Below are positions 10,868 to 21,840 of a stretch of 64,000 bases of DNA, one piece after another. The notes below the pieces were generated by a model, which was not told the DNA's origin, did not search any database, and saw nothing but the letters and a program-made list of their open reading frames with translations. Source of the stretch: Meconema thalassinum (taxonomy: Eukaryota > Arthropoda > Insecta > Orthoptera > Tettigoniidae); the NCBI GenBank assembly GCA_946902985.2, contig OX336388.2:1701187978-1701251977 (forward strand), in the 5' to 3' direction. The position numbers were made by a program, and so were the translations under genes. Every line of letters begins with the position of its first letter. Positions within the stretch are counted from its first letter, which is position 1.

Positions 10868-12227
10868 CCGTTTGTCGCCGATGTCCTTGATATTCCTCTT
10901 GTCTCAGTAGACTTCCAGCTTCCTCAGTATGTGTATCAGGATTCTTCATGTTCCCAATGGCTTTTTCCCTTCTTCCTAGCTCTCCACCTTGACTAGCGTG
11001 TAATTCCTCTAGGTAATTTTGTGATTGAGCGTGCCTATCATCCCAGTCATTTCGATAATTTCGTGGCTCTCCTTGATTTTGGTCTCTTCTTCCTTTCCAT
11101 CTCTGATTAGCATTGTAATCACCGTATCTTCCATAAGGCCTGTCATTTCTTCGATTTTCACGCCAATGTTGATATCCTCTCTGTTGATACCTATTGTTGC
11201 CTTGATATGATCTATTATTGTGGTTATTTTCGTTACGCTGGTATGGTCTGTTTTCTCCTTCTTCCTGGTTTCGCCTAGGTGTGGAAGTGCTTGTATTAGT
11301 GCCCTGCGTTTTAGTGTTTGCCTGCTTAGGTTTTATGACCTCTGTCGCATTGACTAACTCCAGCTGTCTTCCTCCTCTATAATGATTATGAGACGTAGTC
11401 TCATCTATCTGGCGTAATATCTGCTCTGCATGTATGGCCGTACTAACGTTCGCTGCGACAAGTACTTGTTGTACGTTGACTGGCAATTGCCTCGCTATTG
11501 TCATCACCAGATCCGCTTCATTTAAAGGGTAATCAAGGTCGCGAAATTTTAACATTTGCATGTTAAAGAAATCTGAGTATTTTGTTTGCTGGGTGGTTTG
11601 GTACTTTCTAGAGTAAAGCTCCATCCTTAGACTCTGTTGTGTTGCGGGCGACCAATATTTGCGCAGAAACGCCAATTTAAAATCTGGCATGGTTCCAAAT
11701 GTATATTTGAAGCTTAAAAACCATGTAAGGACATTTCCTGATAAAAATCTTTCCATCATCCTCAATCTACGTGCTTCAGGTACCCCAGTGTCATTGAAAT
11801 GGTCTTCAATTTCTTTAATAAAAGCTTTAGGTGTTACCCCTGAATTCTCCGTGTATTTCTGTGGTTTATAATCACTTGAGCGAATTACTTGGATAAGTTG
11901 AGTAGGCTGATGACCGTCTTGTGGTGTTGAGCTCCTATCGATATTCTTGCGAAACCCTTCCGTGTTTGTTGTTAATGGGCTCTCCTCCTGAGTCTGACTT
12001 CCTGCTGTGCTCGCCTGCGAGCTATTTGAGTCATCCTGCTTGTCTTTCAATGTTCCTGTTCTAAATATCGACGATTGCTCTAATGACCTGAGTTCGGCTT
12101 TAATGATCCTGTCCGTCTGTTCTTTAAGCTTGCTCTTCATTTCTTGCTCTAACGCTTGAATACGAGTGTGATTTTCGCCTACTGTTTTAAGAATGGTGGA
12201 TCTTTCCTCTTTAGAATCGATATTCAT
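10821..12227 (-). CDS. Gag capsid-nucleocapsid part of the gypsy-like element
   Basis: 468 residues. The segment from about residue 125 (PKAFIKEIEDHF, FLSGNVLTWFLSF, DFKLAFLRKYW, YSDFFNMQMLKF, ADLVMTIARQLP) matches the retrotransposon Gag capsid fold. The C-terminal third is rich in Arg, Asn, Gln, Gly and Tyr and has no CCHC zinc knuckle. RNA binding is therefore likely through a basic RG/NY-rich tail. The first residues form a short coiled coil continuing from the preceding ORF. The ATG directly abuts the TAA of the 12228-13208 frame, in the same reading frame. An A8 run lies about 20 nt before the stop, a possible slippage point for entry into pol. Confidence 0.85.
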   Translation of the reverse strand: MNIDSKEERSTILKTVGENHTRIQALEQEMKSKLKEQTDRIIKAELRSLEQSSIFRTGTLKDKQDDSNSSQASTAGSQTQEESPLTTNTEGFRKNIDRSSTPQDGHQPTQLIQVIRSSDYKPQKYTENSGVTPKAFIKEIEDHFNDTGVPEARRLRMMERFLSGNVLTWFLSFKYTFGTMPDFKLAFLRKYWSPATQQSLRMELYSRKYQTTQQTKYSDFFNMQMLKFRDLDYPLNEADLVMTIARQLPVNVQQVLVAANVSTAIHAEQILRQIDETTSHNHYRGGRQLELVNATEVIKPKQANTKTQGTNTSTSTPRRNQEEGENRPYQRNENNHNNRSYQGNNRYQQRGYQHWRENRRNDRPYGRYGDYNANQRWKGRRDQNQGEPRNYRNDWDDRHAQSQNYLEELHASQGGELGRREKAIGNMKNPDTHTEEAGSLLRQEEYQGHRRQTDDGSRTGAKKNVKFG

Positions 12228-13208
12228 TTATTTCCAATCTTTTCTTATCTGCTCTTTAATCGTGCTTACTTTCTCTTCAATCTGGCTTTTAGTGTCGTTT
12301 AAGGTACTCTTTAACTGCTCCTGAACCGCTTCTAGGCTTTTCCACTGCTCTGCTGATTTTATTTCGAGACGATCCATATCTTTAATTATGCCGGATATAT
12401 TCTCATCTACCGCTGATAATTGTTGTTGAATGACTTTGCCGCTCTTTTCCATCTCCATAAATCGTCCTTCTAACTTCTCCTGAGCTATCTTGACCTCGCT
12501 TGTATTCATAGTGCACGCTATTTCAATTTGCTCTAATTTAGCTAACACCGTTTCATCCAAAATGCTAAGTTTTTGATCGAAAATACTTTCCATTTTCTTA
12601 ATCTGGTCTAATTGCTTTTCATTATTTTTACTCACATCTAGGGCCAGTAATACCATCTGTTGATTAGTGTGATCTTTCATCTCTGCGGTTAGCGTCTCTA
12701 ACTGTGAATTGATAGTGTCATTAATTTCACTTTTTAATAACCTAGCTTGTTCCGCCTGATATTCATTCTGTTCAATTCTACTGTTATTTAATTGTGTCCG
12801 CAATGATTCACTTTGTTCTGATAATTTGTTTATCGACTCACTTTGTTCTAACATAGTATTGTTTAATGCTTCACTTTGTTCGGATAACTTCGCGTTCAAT
12901 GCTTCACTTTGTTCTACCATAGTATTGTTTATTTGCTCAGACAATTTCGCGTTTAATGCTTCACTTTGTTCTAACATACTAGTGTTTAATGATTGACTCT
13001 GTTCTGATAGTTTAGTGTTTATTTGTTCAGATAATTTTGTGTTCAATGATTGACTCTGTTCTGATAATTTAGCGTTTAATGCTTCACTTTGTTCTAACAT
13101 ACTATTGTTTAATGATTGACTCTGTTCCGCCAATTTAGTGTCCAACAATGCCTGTGTTCTCCTAGCTGCACTCTCAATGATTTCTTGAATCTGTTCAACC
13201 GTTGCCAT
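12228..13208 (-). CDS. N-terminal coiled-coil Gag ORF with 15-residue repeats
   Basis: Start taken at the ATG of MATVEQIQEIIES (13206-13208), because the longer open frame upstream has no better ATG and lies in leader sequence. About 326 residues, almost entirely predicted helix. A stretch near residues 30-130 repeats units such as LNAKLSEQSQS and LNNTMLEQSEA, encoded by about 45-bp tandem DNA units (roughly 12820-13140). It ends with TAA immediately followed by the ATG of the capsid ORF in the same frame. Either this is an oligomerisation domain of one long Gag cut by a nonsense change, or a separate small protein with stop/start coupling. No cysteine motif or transmembrane segment is seen. 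Confidence 0.75.
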   Translation of the reverse strand: MATVEQIQEIIESAARRTQALLDTKLAEQSQSLNNSMLEQSEALNAKLSEQSQSLNTKLSEQINTKLSEQSQSLNTSMLEQSEALNAKLSEQINNTMVEQSEALNAKLSEQSEALNNTMLEQSESINKLSEQSESLRTQLNNSRIEQNEYQAEQARLLKSEINDTINSQLETLTAEMKDHTNQQMVLLALDVSKNNEKQLDQIKKMESIFDQKLSILDETVLAKLEQIEIACTMNTSEVKIAQEKLEGRFMEMEKSGKVIQQQLSAVDENISGIIKDMDRLEIKSAEQWKSLEAVQEQLKSTLNDTKSQIEEKVSTIKEQIRKDWK

Positions 13209-13911
13209 ATTACACACTTTATATGAGACATTAGGGAAATGGCATAAAGCAATGCCCTTTGACACACACATAAAATCCAATGCACATTTAATTTCTTTAC
13301 CCTACTCAGTTCATTTATTTTTACTTTTAATCCCACTAGTCGATTGCATCTCTGAGTAGTTCTAATTTTACTCAATTTAATTTAAACCCAAACACATATT
13401 CAGTCATTAAATTGTTATCCTGATCTGATATTAACACTGACTAATTAACAAAGTATTAATTGTCATTTAAGGCTACAGCCTCCTAACATTTTCACGAGTT
13501 TGACTTTCTAAACAAATCTAATTTTAACTTTAATCATTGGGCGCCCGGTATCACATATTACCTCTTACTTTAATTCAATAGACAAAAACGTGAACCGTAT
13601 TTTACATTGCAAACTCCTGATTTTACTTTATATTTCACACATTTGGCGGTATCCTCTTCGCCTCACTTACTTTTAATAAAATATCACTTCCCGGTGATTA
13701 AAATACTGCCATATCTGCCTGCACTTGCGGCATGTCAGTTTTACTCAAATACGCCACTTAAATGTGTTCCAGCAGCGAACCAGCAATAAAATTACACCTT
13801 CATTGTTGCGTCAGTTTGAAAACCCAACTACGCTTACACTGACATGTGCAAAATTTTTGCCGTTACACCACAGTGAACCGCCCCACGCTTGGCCGCGCCA
13901 GTTTACTCCTA
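13209..13911 (-). other. 5' leader of the gypsy-like element with candidate primer-binding site
   Basis: About 700 bp of non-coding sequence between the 5' LTR and the first gag ATG. Read on the minus strand, the twelfth base after the LTR starts TGGCGCGGCCAAGC. Its TGG fits complementarity to a tRNA CCA end; the offset from the LTR is longer than usual. The tRNA was not identified. The remainder probably holds the packaging signal. Confidence 0.45.
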
Positions 13912-16665
13912 TGAACCCTTCAGAAAAGCAGTGTTTAATGTAAGAAATCTTAATCAAGGGGTCGAGCTCAGTTCCTATGTGATGTTTACGTTCGCCAAAC
14001 AACATGCTCTACTGAGGTAAGGGTCATAGGATATAAACTATAAATCGAGAAAGAAAGGTGACAAGATGTAAAATAATAACATGATTTAATGACTAATAGT
14101 GCATAAAAAGAAATAAACAACAATAAAATATAAAACAATCCTCCCTGAATTTCCCATGATAGGAATATCTATAAATTTGAGGAGTCAGACGGATCTCCCC
14201 TTTTATTTTAAATGTGGATCCTGGTTCCACTACCTTGCAATTTGGGTCTTATGTGCGCGTAATGACTAACTACGAGGAATGAGTACTTTGGATGACTGTT
14301 CGTTTACAACGGGTTAACAGCCACGATGCTTACGAACAATCATCTCGTAAATCAACGTTTATGGATATGGAACATGACATTAATAAAAACCCTTAAAAAG
14401 TAATGCTGACACACGCACTAAATCTACTATCTACAGGAATCTCTCTCGGGACCCTCATTACCGCGAAGACGCACTTGACTTCGAGCTGCCAACGCTGGCC
14501 AACTTGCTCAACACAAACAAGGAAATACAGCATAGCATATGACTCACGGGTCACTGAATAAAATAAAAACATGGAATAAACCAACAACAACAAAAGCCTG
14601 ACTGGCTGACATTACTTTATATGAACAAAACTGCATGTTAAGCTAACGCTTCGGAGATTATCGTGATTCGTAGGCAACTCCCATTTATTAAAACAATTTT
14701 TATCATTGATCAGTTCTTATTCAGTATTACAAGTTATTACTGAGCCACAAAGGCACTCTCCACTAATGATCTGGCTGGCAATCCTCAGTCCGTCTTGTGC
14801 AACATCTCCCCTCTTCCTCAATCACCTGCCATTGTCCCACTCCAGTGTGTATAAATACCTGACTAGCTGTGCCGTTATCTCAAGGAATCAACAGCAACAA
14901 ACTCAACCACTTCAAAATATGGTCAGACATTAATCAAAATATCCAGAATTGCCCTCGCGAGGTCACAATCTAGATTTGTCATCAAGCTGCCAGAAATCAG
15001 TCTACGCTGAAATTCCCGCTTGTAATGACACAAAAACACACACTCACACACACACATTTGGGAATGACAATACGTATTCACACAGATCGGCTGAATGGAT
15101 GCTCGCCAACATTCAATTAAAAAAATTAAAACCTACGATAGAGCTGACTGCTCTTCGTCACAAATCACATTGCTCCAAAGGCAATACTCTCATTGAATCT
15201 GATCAATAATAAAACAAAAGAAATTAATTACCCTCCAATCTACTGTATAATTATTTTACTTCAGTCCTACTTCTGAAACACAACATATCTCCGAGAGACG
15301 TTTTTAACCGCATCACGTAACATATGCAAACACGGCCGTTCACATAGCTACGTTAGTTAAAACAACAAACAAGAAAAGAACCTTCTACTAATAATACATG
15401 CGAGCTGTTTCCATGCAAAAGGTGTGTCAGACCAAAACTAAATATACTACGTTAATCACACAAGCAAATTATTTACAAAACACAATATGTCCCATACACC
15501 ATAAGTTAATTTATCAGATAATAATAAATATTATTCTGTACTCATCCTCAGCCAGTCACCCGTCAAAGAACATCTGCAGCCATTTCCCAACTGGATTCTT
15601 TTTATCTCATCTCAACCATCTTGACGGAGTCTTGATATTTCCAGGCTTCCTCCATGGTCAATGATGTCATCTCTCGTGCTGATTCAAAAATTAAATTATT
15701 ATACACTTGATGTCTGATTACTAAATTCGCCGTTCGGGTACTTCTTTCCCCAAAACAGTTTATTAGCGAATTATCGAAGATACTGCCCCTACAAATATAG
15801 TACTGTGACTATCTAACACTGAATTTAACACTTTCAATAATAATTTCTGTGTCCTTCATGACACGCAAAGTATAAATGTCAACGTCCTTAGACGCGCAAA
15901 GTATAAAAGCCTGTGTCCACTGACACACAAATAATAATAAGCTTACGTCCGTAGACGCACAGAATAATAATAAGCTTACGTCCATAGACGCACAGAATAA
16001 TAATAAGCAATGTCTTGGCTCTTCACACCACTTATAAATGAACTGGTCCTAGGTCTTGATAGAGGGGGAATTTATACAAAAATTTCTCGAAATAATGATG
16101 GTACAGGAATGAAATAAATATCACTGAACTCGAAAAATAGCGCAGGTCAAGAATATGCCCATTAATCCTAGAATCGATCGTAGAGATTTTGTCTAGGCGA
16201 TCTCCCGCGTGAATGCTAGCCGAGCGTGCCCACGCTAGACCTGCCGCGCTAAATAGGCATTCTTCTCTCATTGGTTCCCACATTTTCTGTAATTTGGCGG
16301 TTTTTAGCATATCTTGGCGTCGTAGGAGTGTCTAACATGCTCATCAGCCACTCACGTTACTGCATCATATTTCTTCTAGGCGCGAACATCACAATGAACA
16401 TACCAGAACCATGTCTCACTGCGCGTCGCTTCTATTTTTGAGGTGGCCAACACCTGTCCTTCTGACACATCGCTAGGCTATTTCCTTTCACAGCTAAAGT
16501 ATTTAGCCTTTTGTCAATCTGCTTCAGGTATGTCCCCGCTGTCTCCAACCAATGCTTGAAATTTCCTCATCTCCGTCTGGCTACTTTCATGATGCTGGTT
16601 GAAATATTTATTAATTGAAGAAATAAAACATAGAATCATTTATCCAACAGAGGATAAAGGGTTCA
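13912..16665 (-). repeat. 5' LTR of the gypsy-like element (2754 bp)
   Basis: Direct repeat of 4188-6943 with roughly 23 substitutions or small indels seen by eye. It supplies promoter and polyadenylation signals for the minus-strand transcript. It keeps the same inverted termini and the internal tandem cluster (about 15840-16010). Confidence 0.92.
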
Positions 16666-17064
16666 TTATGTCAGCAGAAAATATTTTTCCAGGAACCGTT
16701 CGTTACCAGTATCCCTGAAGTCTTTAACTGACGTCCATCCATTCATCATTTAGTTAGGTCTACAAATAACTTAGTTTCTGTTGATAACATCGCCGTGAAC
16801 TTGGGTGATGAAGGTGCGTGTTGTCCGGCGGAATTTCAAGCTAGTCACAGTGTAATTAATGTGCAATTTGCGTGACTCAAAGAATGTACCTCTACTTACA
16901 AACACAATAGTAGCAATGAGTTATGCATTTATACTGTTTGTTATCGAGCTGATCTGGTTACACTCTTTAACTTTCAACACTGAATTCTTAACTTACGACT
17001 CTATCAATTTAATAAAATTAATTACATCCCATATCGGGACTGGGTTTCCATAGTATATATTTGC
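16666..17064. other. No gene recognised
   Basis: Starts with the right TTAT target duplication. The rest is AT-rich unique-looking sequence up to the mariner relic. The mariner 3' end and inverted repeat were not found here, so that element is truncated. Confidence 0.5.
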
Positions 17065-17840
17065 ATTTTAGGTTTGAATATGTTTTTGTCCTGCTGAAAG
17101 AGCACTTTCTTGTGTGCCAATCTTGATCGTTTCTCAATCAGTTTATGTTTTAGACGATCCAAGAGGGTAGCATAATAGGACCCAGTTGTGGTTCTTCCTT
17201 TGTCCAAGAAATCCATCTATATTATGCCCTGAGAATCCCAAAATACAGTGGTCATCACCTTTCCTGCTGACGAAACGGTCTTCACCTTCTTCGGTGCATG
17301 TTCACTACTTTTTGTACATTGTTTCGATTGCCGTTTGGTCACTGGAGTGTAGTGATGGATCCGAGTTTCATCGATGGTTATGAATCTGTGCAAAACGTCT
17401 TATGGGTTGTGCCTAAACATTGCCATATTCTGCGTTGAAACGTTCTTTCGAATCCGTTTTGGTCCAATGTCAGCAATCGCGGCACCCACCGTGCAGAAAG
17501 TTTTCTCATGGTCAGTTTTTCATGGAGGATGAAATGTACTCTTTCAGTTGAGATGCCTAAAGCATCAGCTAGCTCGCGCATTTCATTCTACGATCTTCCA
17601 ATGCCATATTGTGAACTTGATCGATGTTTTCCTGAGTGGTGACGTCAATTGGGCGACCAGAGAGAGGTTCATCTTCTGTGCTTCTTCGGCCACGTTTAAA
17701 CACATTAATCCAGAATTAAATGGTCTTCAATGCTGTGCAGTGTCTGCATGAAGTTCATGCAGTTCGGTGTTCATCTGTGCAGCTGTCTAATCCTTCAAAT
17801 GGAAATATTTAATGACGGCGCGAAATTCGATTTTGTCCAT
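17065..17840 (-). pseudogene. Mariner-type transposase relic
   Basis: Recognisable mariner segments on the minus strand: an N-terminus starting at ATG 17840 (MDKIEFRAVIKY), ELADALGIS and MRKLSARWVPRLLT (about 17480-17570), the first catalytic region with IDET (near 17360), VFWDSQGII, and the YYATLLDRLK and HKKVLFQQD segments (about 17090-17200). The frame is broken by several frameshifts and stops. Sequence after the QQD motif is missing, so the C-terminal quarter with the last catalytic Asp is gone. Mariner transposases cut and paste DNA at TA sites using a DD34D triad. This copy is dead. A SINE C has inserted about 100 bp upstream of its start. Confidence 0.88.
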
Positions 17841-17938
17841 TGTTGCAACCTGACTACACATGCAACACTCCAGACGGCTGCCAACAATCAACTACTAACG
17901 GTATCATTTGCAACTTCCAGGGATAGCTTTTAAAGGAC

Positions 17939-18165
17939 CTGACTGGCTGCGTGGCTCAGCGGTAACGTTCTCGCCTACTGATCTCAAGGTTGTAGGAACG
18001 AATCCTGGCGCAACCAGTCGGTTTTGAGGGTGCGCAAATACGAGGGAGCCGTGCCAGTACATTTAATGGCACGTTAAAGATCCCCTTCGGGGAAAAATTC
18101 CGGCACCCCGGCGTCCTTAAAAGCCACAGTAGTTAAATGGGACGTAAAACCAATTACATTCATTA
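17939..18165 (+). mobile_element. SINE C, complete with target duplication
   Basis: An 11-bp direct repeat TTTTAAAGGAC flanks it (17928-17938 and 18166-18176). The head has an A-box-like GTGGCTCAGCGGTAACG and a weak B box (ACGAATCCTGG). The body has AAGATCCCCTTCGGGG and ends AAAGCCACAGTAGTTAAATG...ACGTAAAACCAATTACATT. Copies or parts occur at 24108, 44399 and 51597. Confidence 0.85.
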
Positions 18166-18176
18166 TTTTAAAGGAC

Positions 18177-19150
18177 AATATTTACCAACCACGGCACGAA
18201 AAAGAAATTCCCGCTCTTTCATAATAATTTACCACAGTTATCGAACTACTCTCGTATATCAATAACATTGCCACACGGCAAATAAAACAATAGAACTGTC
18301 AAGTTTCATGGTTTTTCGAGAACATTCGAATAGCCGATACAAACCACTGCCAGTGTCACTTCAAGCCATCAGAACAAATGCCAACCTCAAAAGTCAGAAG
18401 ATATCAAGAAATGTTACGCACGGACAAATAACCCAAAATGCCGTTCTGATGAATGCTCAACTGGTTGTGAAAGGCTTCACCAACGTAGTTATTGTTAGAT
18501 TAGTGCCCGGTGGTGTAAGAGGATCGATCCTATTATACAGCTTCTCACCCTCATGTTTCGTCGTTTTCAGGCACTTAACAGTTATTTATTCGTATTTTAT
18601 CATATTCGGGTAATATATGTGGGAAGTAGTATAGATCGCGATACATTACACTACAAAATTCCCATAGACACAAAATGGCGGCATCCATGACGTCATGGCC
18701 GACACTAAAGGTTTAAACGATGCATACATGTTACATTCTATGTGTTAATAAGATATACGCCCTAGACTCCCTTGCTTGTAATACAAGCAGTAATTTTTGT
18801 CTCTTCAACTGTTACCGATAAGCACACATGACGTCACGTTACTGCTACCAACAAATGGGATACAAAATACATGTTGTAATTATGTGAAAAAGCATCATTA
18901 ATTGGCAAAACGATTGGTCGTGGCATAAACCAGGGATGTAGAGGGTCGCGCTACCAGGGCCGTGGAGAGCGGCGACGGGCCCCGGGGCTGGAATCTCCCG
19001 GGCCCCCCTCTATAACCAAACTCAGTGAAATTAATTTATAATCCTCGTAATTTTGCACAAACTGATTTTGCAGAATTTTGTTTTTGCACAAAATGTTCAT
19101 CACGAAATCACTTACAAGAACATAAAAACAGCAATAATAACAATAATAAT
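18177..19150. other. No gene recognised
   Basis: AT-rich sequence. A 101-codon open frame at 18308-18613 shows no domain or codon bias. A GC-rich patch at 18945-19015 (GGGCCCCGGGG, CCCGGGCCCCC) resembles the one at 22735-22835 and may be an old transposon end. Confidence 0.4.
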
Positions 19151-19154
19151 AATT

Positions 19155-19470
19155 GTAGCATGCTGAACTGCTATGCCCAAGATGGCGGGTATAATTCCGG
19201 TCGAAGTCGTCGGATTTTTAAGAGCATTAAAATCCTTCAATATGCCTTTATTCGGAGGTGAAGTAAAGCCGGTGGGACCATGTCTTAGATGTATGGCATG
19301 TAAAAGAACCTACCACTACAATTGGTAGTGTGTAGCCAAAATTTGTAGGTTATTTGGTTAGAAACGCTCTATCAAGTTCCAACGTTCACGAGTGTTAGTG
19401 ACAGTGGCGTCTGGTAACCAAAGTTGGAACTACTTGAAATTGAACGTGTTGAGGAGCCTACGGGTGGTCA
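19155..19470 (+). mobile_element. SINE D copy
   Basis: Shares GCATGCTGAACTGC, CCCAAGATGGCGGG and GTCGAAGTCGTCGGATTTTT with 34833-35240 and, inverted, with 44142-44345. It ends with GTTGGAACTACTTGAAATTG. The tRNA-like head has lost a clear B box (GTATAATTCCGG). Confidence 0.75.
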
Positions 19471-20034
19471 ATTGATATGTCCTGACAGGACCATTGGCTG
19501 CAATAAATACTGTATAATATGCTGTATTAATAACATTTCAATTATATATTCCTCTAAATCCTGGCTATATTTATTATCATAAGCAGAGCGTGAATTACTA
19601 TCAATATACAGTAAATAAGTTAATGCTGGTATGTAAAATTTACAACAGTGAAACTGGAGGAATGCATGCAAAATTATTTGCAAATGCGTTGTTTATACCT
19701 GGCAAGCGCGTACCAATGCATTATTTTCAATTAGCAAATATAAATATCACGAGTAAAGCCATCGGAAACTAGATAATTTTTTTCATTAAATTCACTATAC
19801 TGTTTAGTTTTGGCGTTTGACAGATTTAAATTTGTCCCGATGAGGTAACATAGTAAGCACGCCCAGTGTTCAGATTTAAGTTCAGCAGATCCTTTGTGTA
19901 ATCAATAATTTTAGAATTCCAGTGATACTCGTAAAAACAATAAGCTTGTTTGTCGTACACAAATTTGAAAAAACTTGCATTTACCGGACCATAATTTCAT
20001 CGCTTTTACAGTATTTAACTTGAAAAAAAAAAAA
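19471..20034. other. No gene recognised
   Basis: AT-rich, no open frame with recognisable similarity. A 12-base A run lies near 20024-20035. Confidence 0.4.
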
Positions 20035-20185
20035 CACATTGATAAATACTGTTGTCCATGAACTCGGAAACAGGTGGGTTCGAATTCCACCGTCGGTGGT
20101 TCTAAGCTTATTTTCCAGGATTCATCGTTTTAACCCTATAGCCAAAGGCTGTAGTTGCACCATCGTACATTCACTTCCTCCTCAA
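20035..20185 (+). mobile_element. tRNA-like SINE head fragment
   Basis: B-box-like GGTGGGTTCGAATTCCACCG at about 20072-20091, followed by TTTTCCAGGATTC and CCTCCTCAATTC. The 5' part is poorly preserved. Probably an old SINE fragment. Confidence 0.4.
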
Positions 20186-20299
20186 TTCTATCCCAAATTA
20201 ATTAAAAATATTGTTTTCGCAAAAGAAGAAAATGTGAATTTTAACTATATTTTGTAATTTGCAGTCATTGAACTTCTTATAATTTAATATTGCTTTGCT

Positions 20300-20470
20300 G
20301 TAAGCAAATCTAGAGTAAGGTTCTCCTAGGATATGGAATATCACAAAGCTCAGAGTGGGGTCCGGAGGTCCTCCTCCGGAAAATTTTGCAAATATTAGGT
20401 CCAAATTATTGAGATATAGGCCATTTAGGTGATTATTTTTGTGATATTTTGGAGTAAAAATTTGGAGAAC
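20300..20470. repeat. Fragment of an unidentified repeat
   Basis: Contains GGGGTCCGGAGGTCCTCCTCCGG (a short imperfect palindrome) followed by AAAATTTTGCAAATATTAGG, a phrase type common at the edges of insect DNA transposons. Family unknown. Confidence 0.3.
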
Positions 20471-20534
20471 ATTGACATTTAGTGGCTACAGAAAAGAATC
20501 TCCGATATTGAAGTTAAAGCTCTCGCACCAAGTA

Positions 20535-20790
20535 AGACCCCGTGGTGTAGCGCACCAATGACTGTGATGGGGGTCTACAGCAAGTCTGCAGATCGGAGGT
20601 TCGAATCCCGGCCATCCTGAGTGGGGATTTTCACACTTCCTCCAGACAAATGCCGGGATTGTACCTTATTTCAATTCCAGGGACACCTACCCTACTCTTG
20701 TCCCTAATAATTACAGTAATATGTGCGATGGGCAACGCTTTCCCAGTCGGCAACTAAGAATACGGCATGCGTGACCATATCGCAGAGGCC
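20535..20790 (+). mobile_element. tRNA-headed SINE F
   Basis: Head CCCCGTGGTGTAGCGC, then the B box GAGGTTCGAATCCCGG (about 20597-20612). The shared central block follows, CCAGACAAATGCCGGGATTG at about 20642, then a tail ending GCATGCGTGACCATATCGC. Related to 3540-3830. Confidence 0.7.
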
Positions 20791-21715
20791 ATAGCACAGC
20801 CCAGTGTACACTCTGCTTTACGTCCAGCAGTGGGTGGTTTTAAGAGGGTCTAAGTTTCTACTCTCCAAGACAAATAGTTATAACAATGTTGCCAATACAC
20901 CTCTCTTATTATACAACAACCACTTGCCTCCCCTTCAGTCTACACAATTCGCACGTTCCTTGGTTTTCTATTTTGTTCGCTGTTTGTGAATCTTATAATT
21001 TACTTCATTAATATTTGTGAAAACTACTACTTTACAGTCAACTTCATTCCATAATGCGGAGGCCTTCAGAAACAAACCGAAAAATTAACGCGTCAGTAAA
21101 TACTGAATTATATCTACAGTAGGCCTACTAGTTGATGCAAACGATTCCCAACCGAGCGCCAATGGTTCATTGTCCACCAGTGATACTAGACCTACTAGGT
21201 ACCAAGTACACGGGTTAAATGTCACAAGCCCCTAAATGAAATAACAACTGTAACGACAAATAGGCCTATTATTAACTGTTGAGTAAGACTACGAATGACA
21301 CCGCAGTCGGGAAGCTGAATCCTGCATTCCTGCCGCGGCTTCGTCAGGACCCGGAGTCATTTCCAAGTCGTAGATAAAGATAGCAACTCATTTTATGTTT
21401 AACGGTACTGAGACTTAAAGCGTATCATGAAATGGCTTGATTCGCAAGGGAAAGTATCTCTTCGCGTCCTGAAAAATAAGTGCTTTGCAGATCGATGCTG
21501 CTCTTTGGAGTAAACGGCGTAGAAATTTCCAATAATAATAACAGCCACAGCAGCAGCTCAAAGCAAAATTGTATTTATATTAATATTCGACAATACTTCA
21601 TCTTAATTTTCTTCTAAATTAAGCAGAGTTCAAATATTTGGTCTTAGGAAAATCTGCGCGGTTGCCTACATGCAATATATTACTTTCTCCATCGCCATGC
21701 GTACACCACTGACGT
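20791..21715. other. No gene recognised
   Basis: AT-rich sequence with no clear repeat family or coding region. Confidence 0.4.
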
Positions 21716-21840
21716 TATTTATTGTTGTTTTAAGGGGTGGAACAGCTAGGCCATCTGCCCCTACCACTGACGTAACTTATTGTTGTGTAAATGGGCGGAA
21801 GAGCTACGGTAGGTCATCTGTCCTTACCACTAACGTTCCA
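21716..21840 (-). repeat. Two SINE 3'-tail fragments
   Basis: Two consecutive copies of TTATTGTTG...GGGGNGGAA(C/G)AGCTA...GGNCATCTGNCC(C/T)TACCACT. Similar solitary tails lie at 22225-22270, 23290-23345 and 31812-31862, and the full context is at 3780-3830. Confidence 0.55.

Larger units (their letters stand above)
4188..16665 (-). mobile_element. Gypsy-like LTR retrotransposon, 12.5 kb, complete ends
   Basis: Two direct LTRs (4188-6943 and 13912-16665) bound a 6.97-kb internal region coding on the minus strand. The LTR termini are inverted (TGAACCCTT...AAGGGTTCA), and a 4-bp target duplication TTAT lies at 4184-4187 and 16666-16669. The gene order gag, protease, reverse transcriptase, RNase H, integrase is that of Metaviridae. 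There is no env-like ORF between integrase and the 3' LTR. About two dozen LTR differences counted by eye (roughly 0.8%) imply a recent insertion. Pol is nonetheless interrupted in RNase H, and the gag frame carries one stop. Clade not assigned. Confidence 0.95.

Noticed and set aside
12820..13140. Regular short repeats, checked as a CRISPR array
   Set aside because: Units are contiguous, in frame with a coiled-coil ORF and without unique spacers; the genome is eukaryotic.
18308..18613. 101-codon plus-strand ORF
   Set aside because: No domain, average composition, no homologous copy in the window; consistent with chance.
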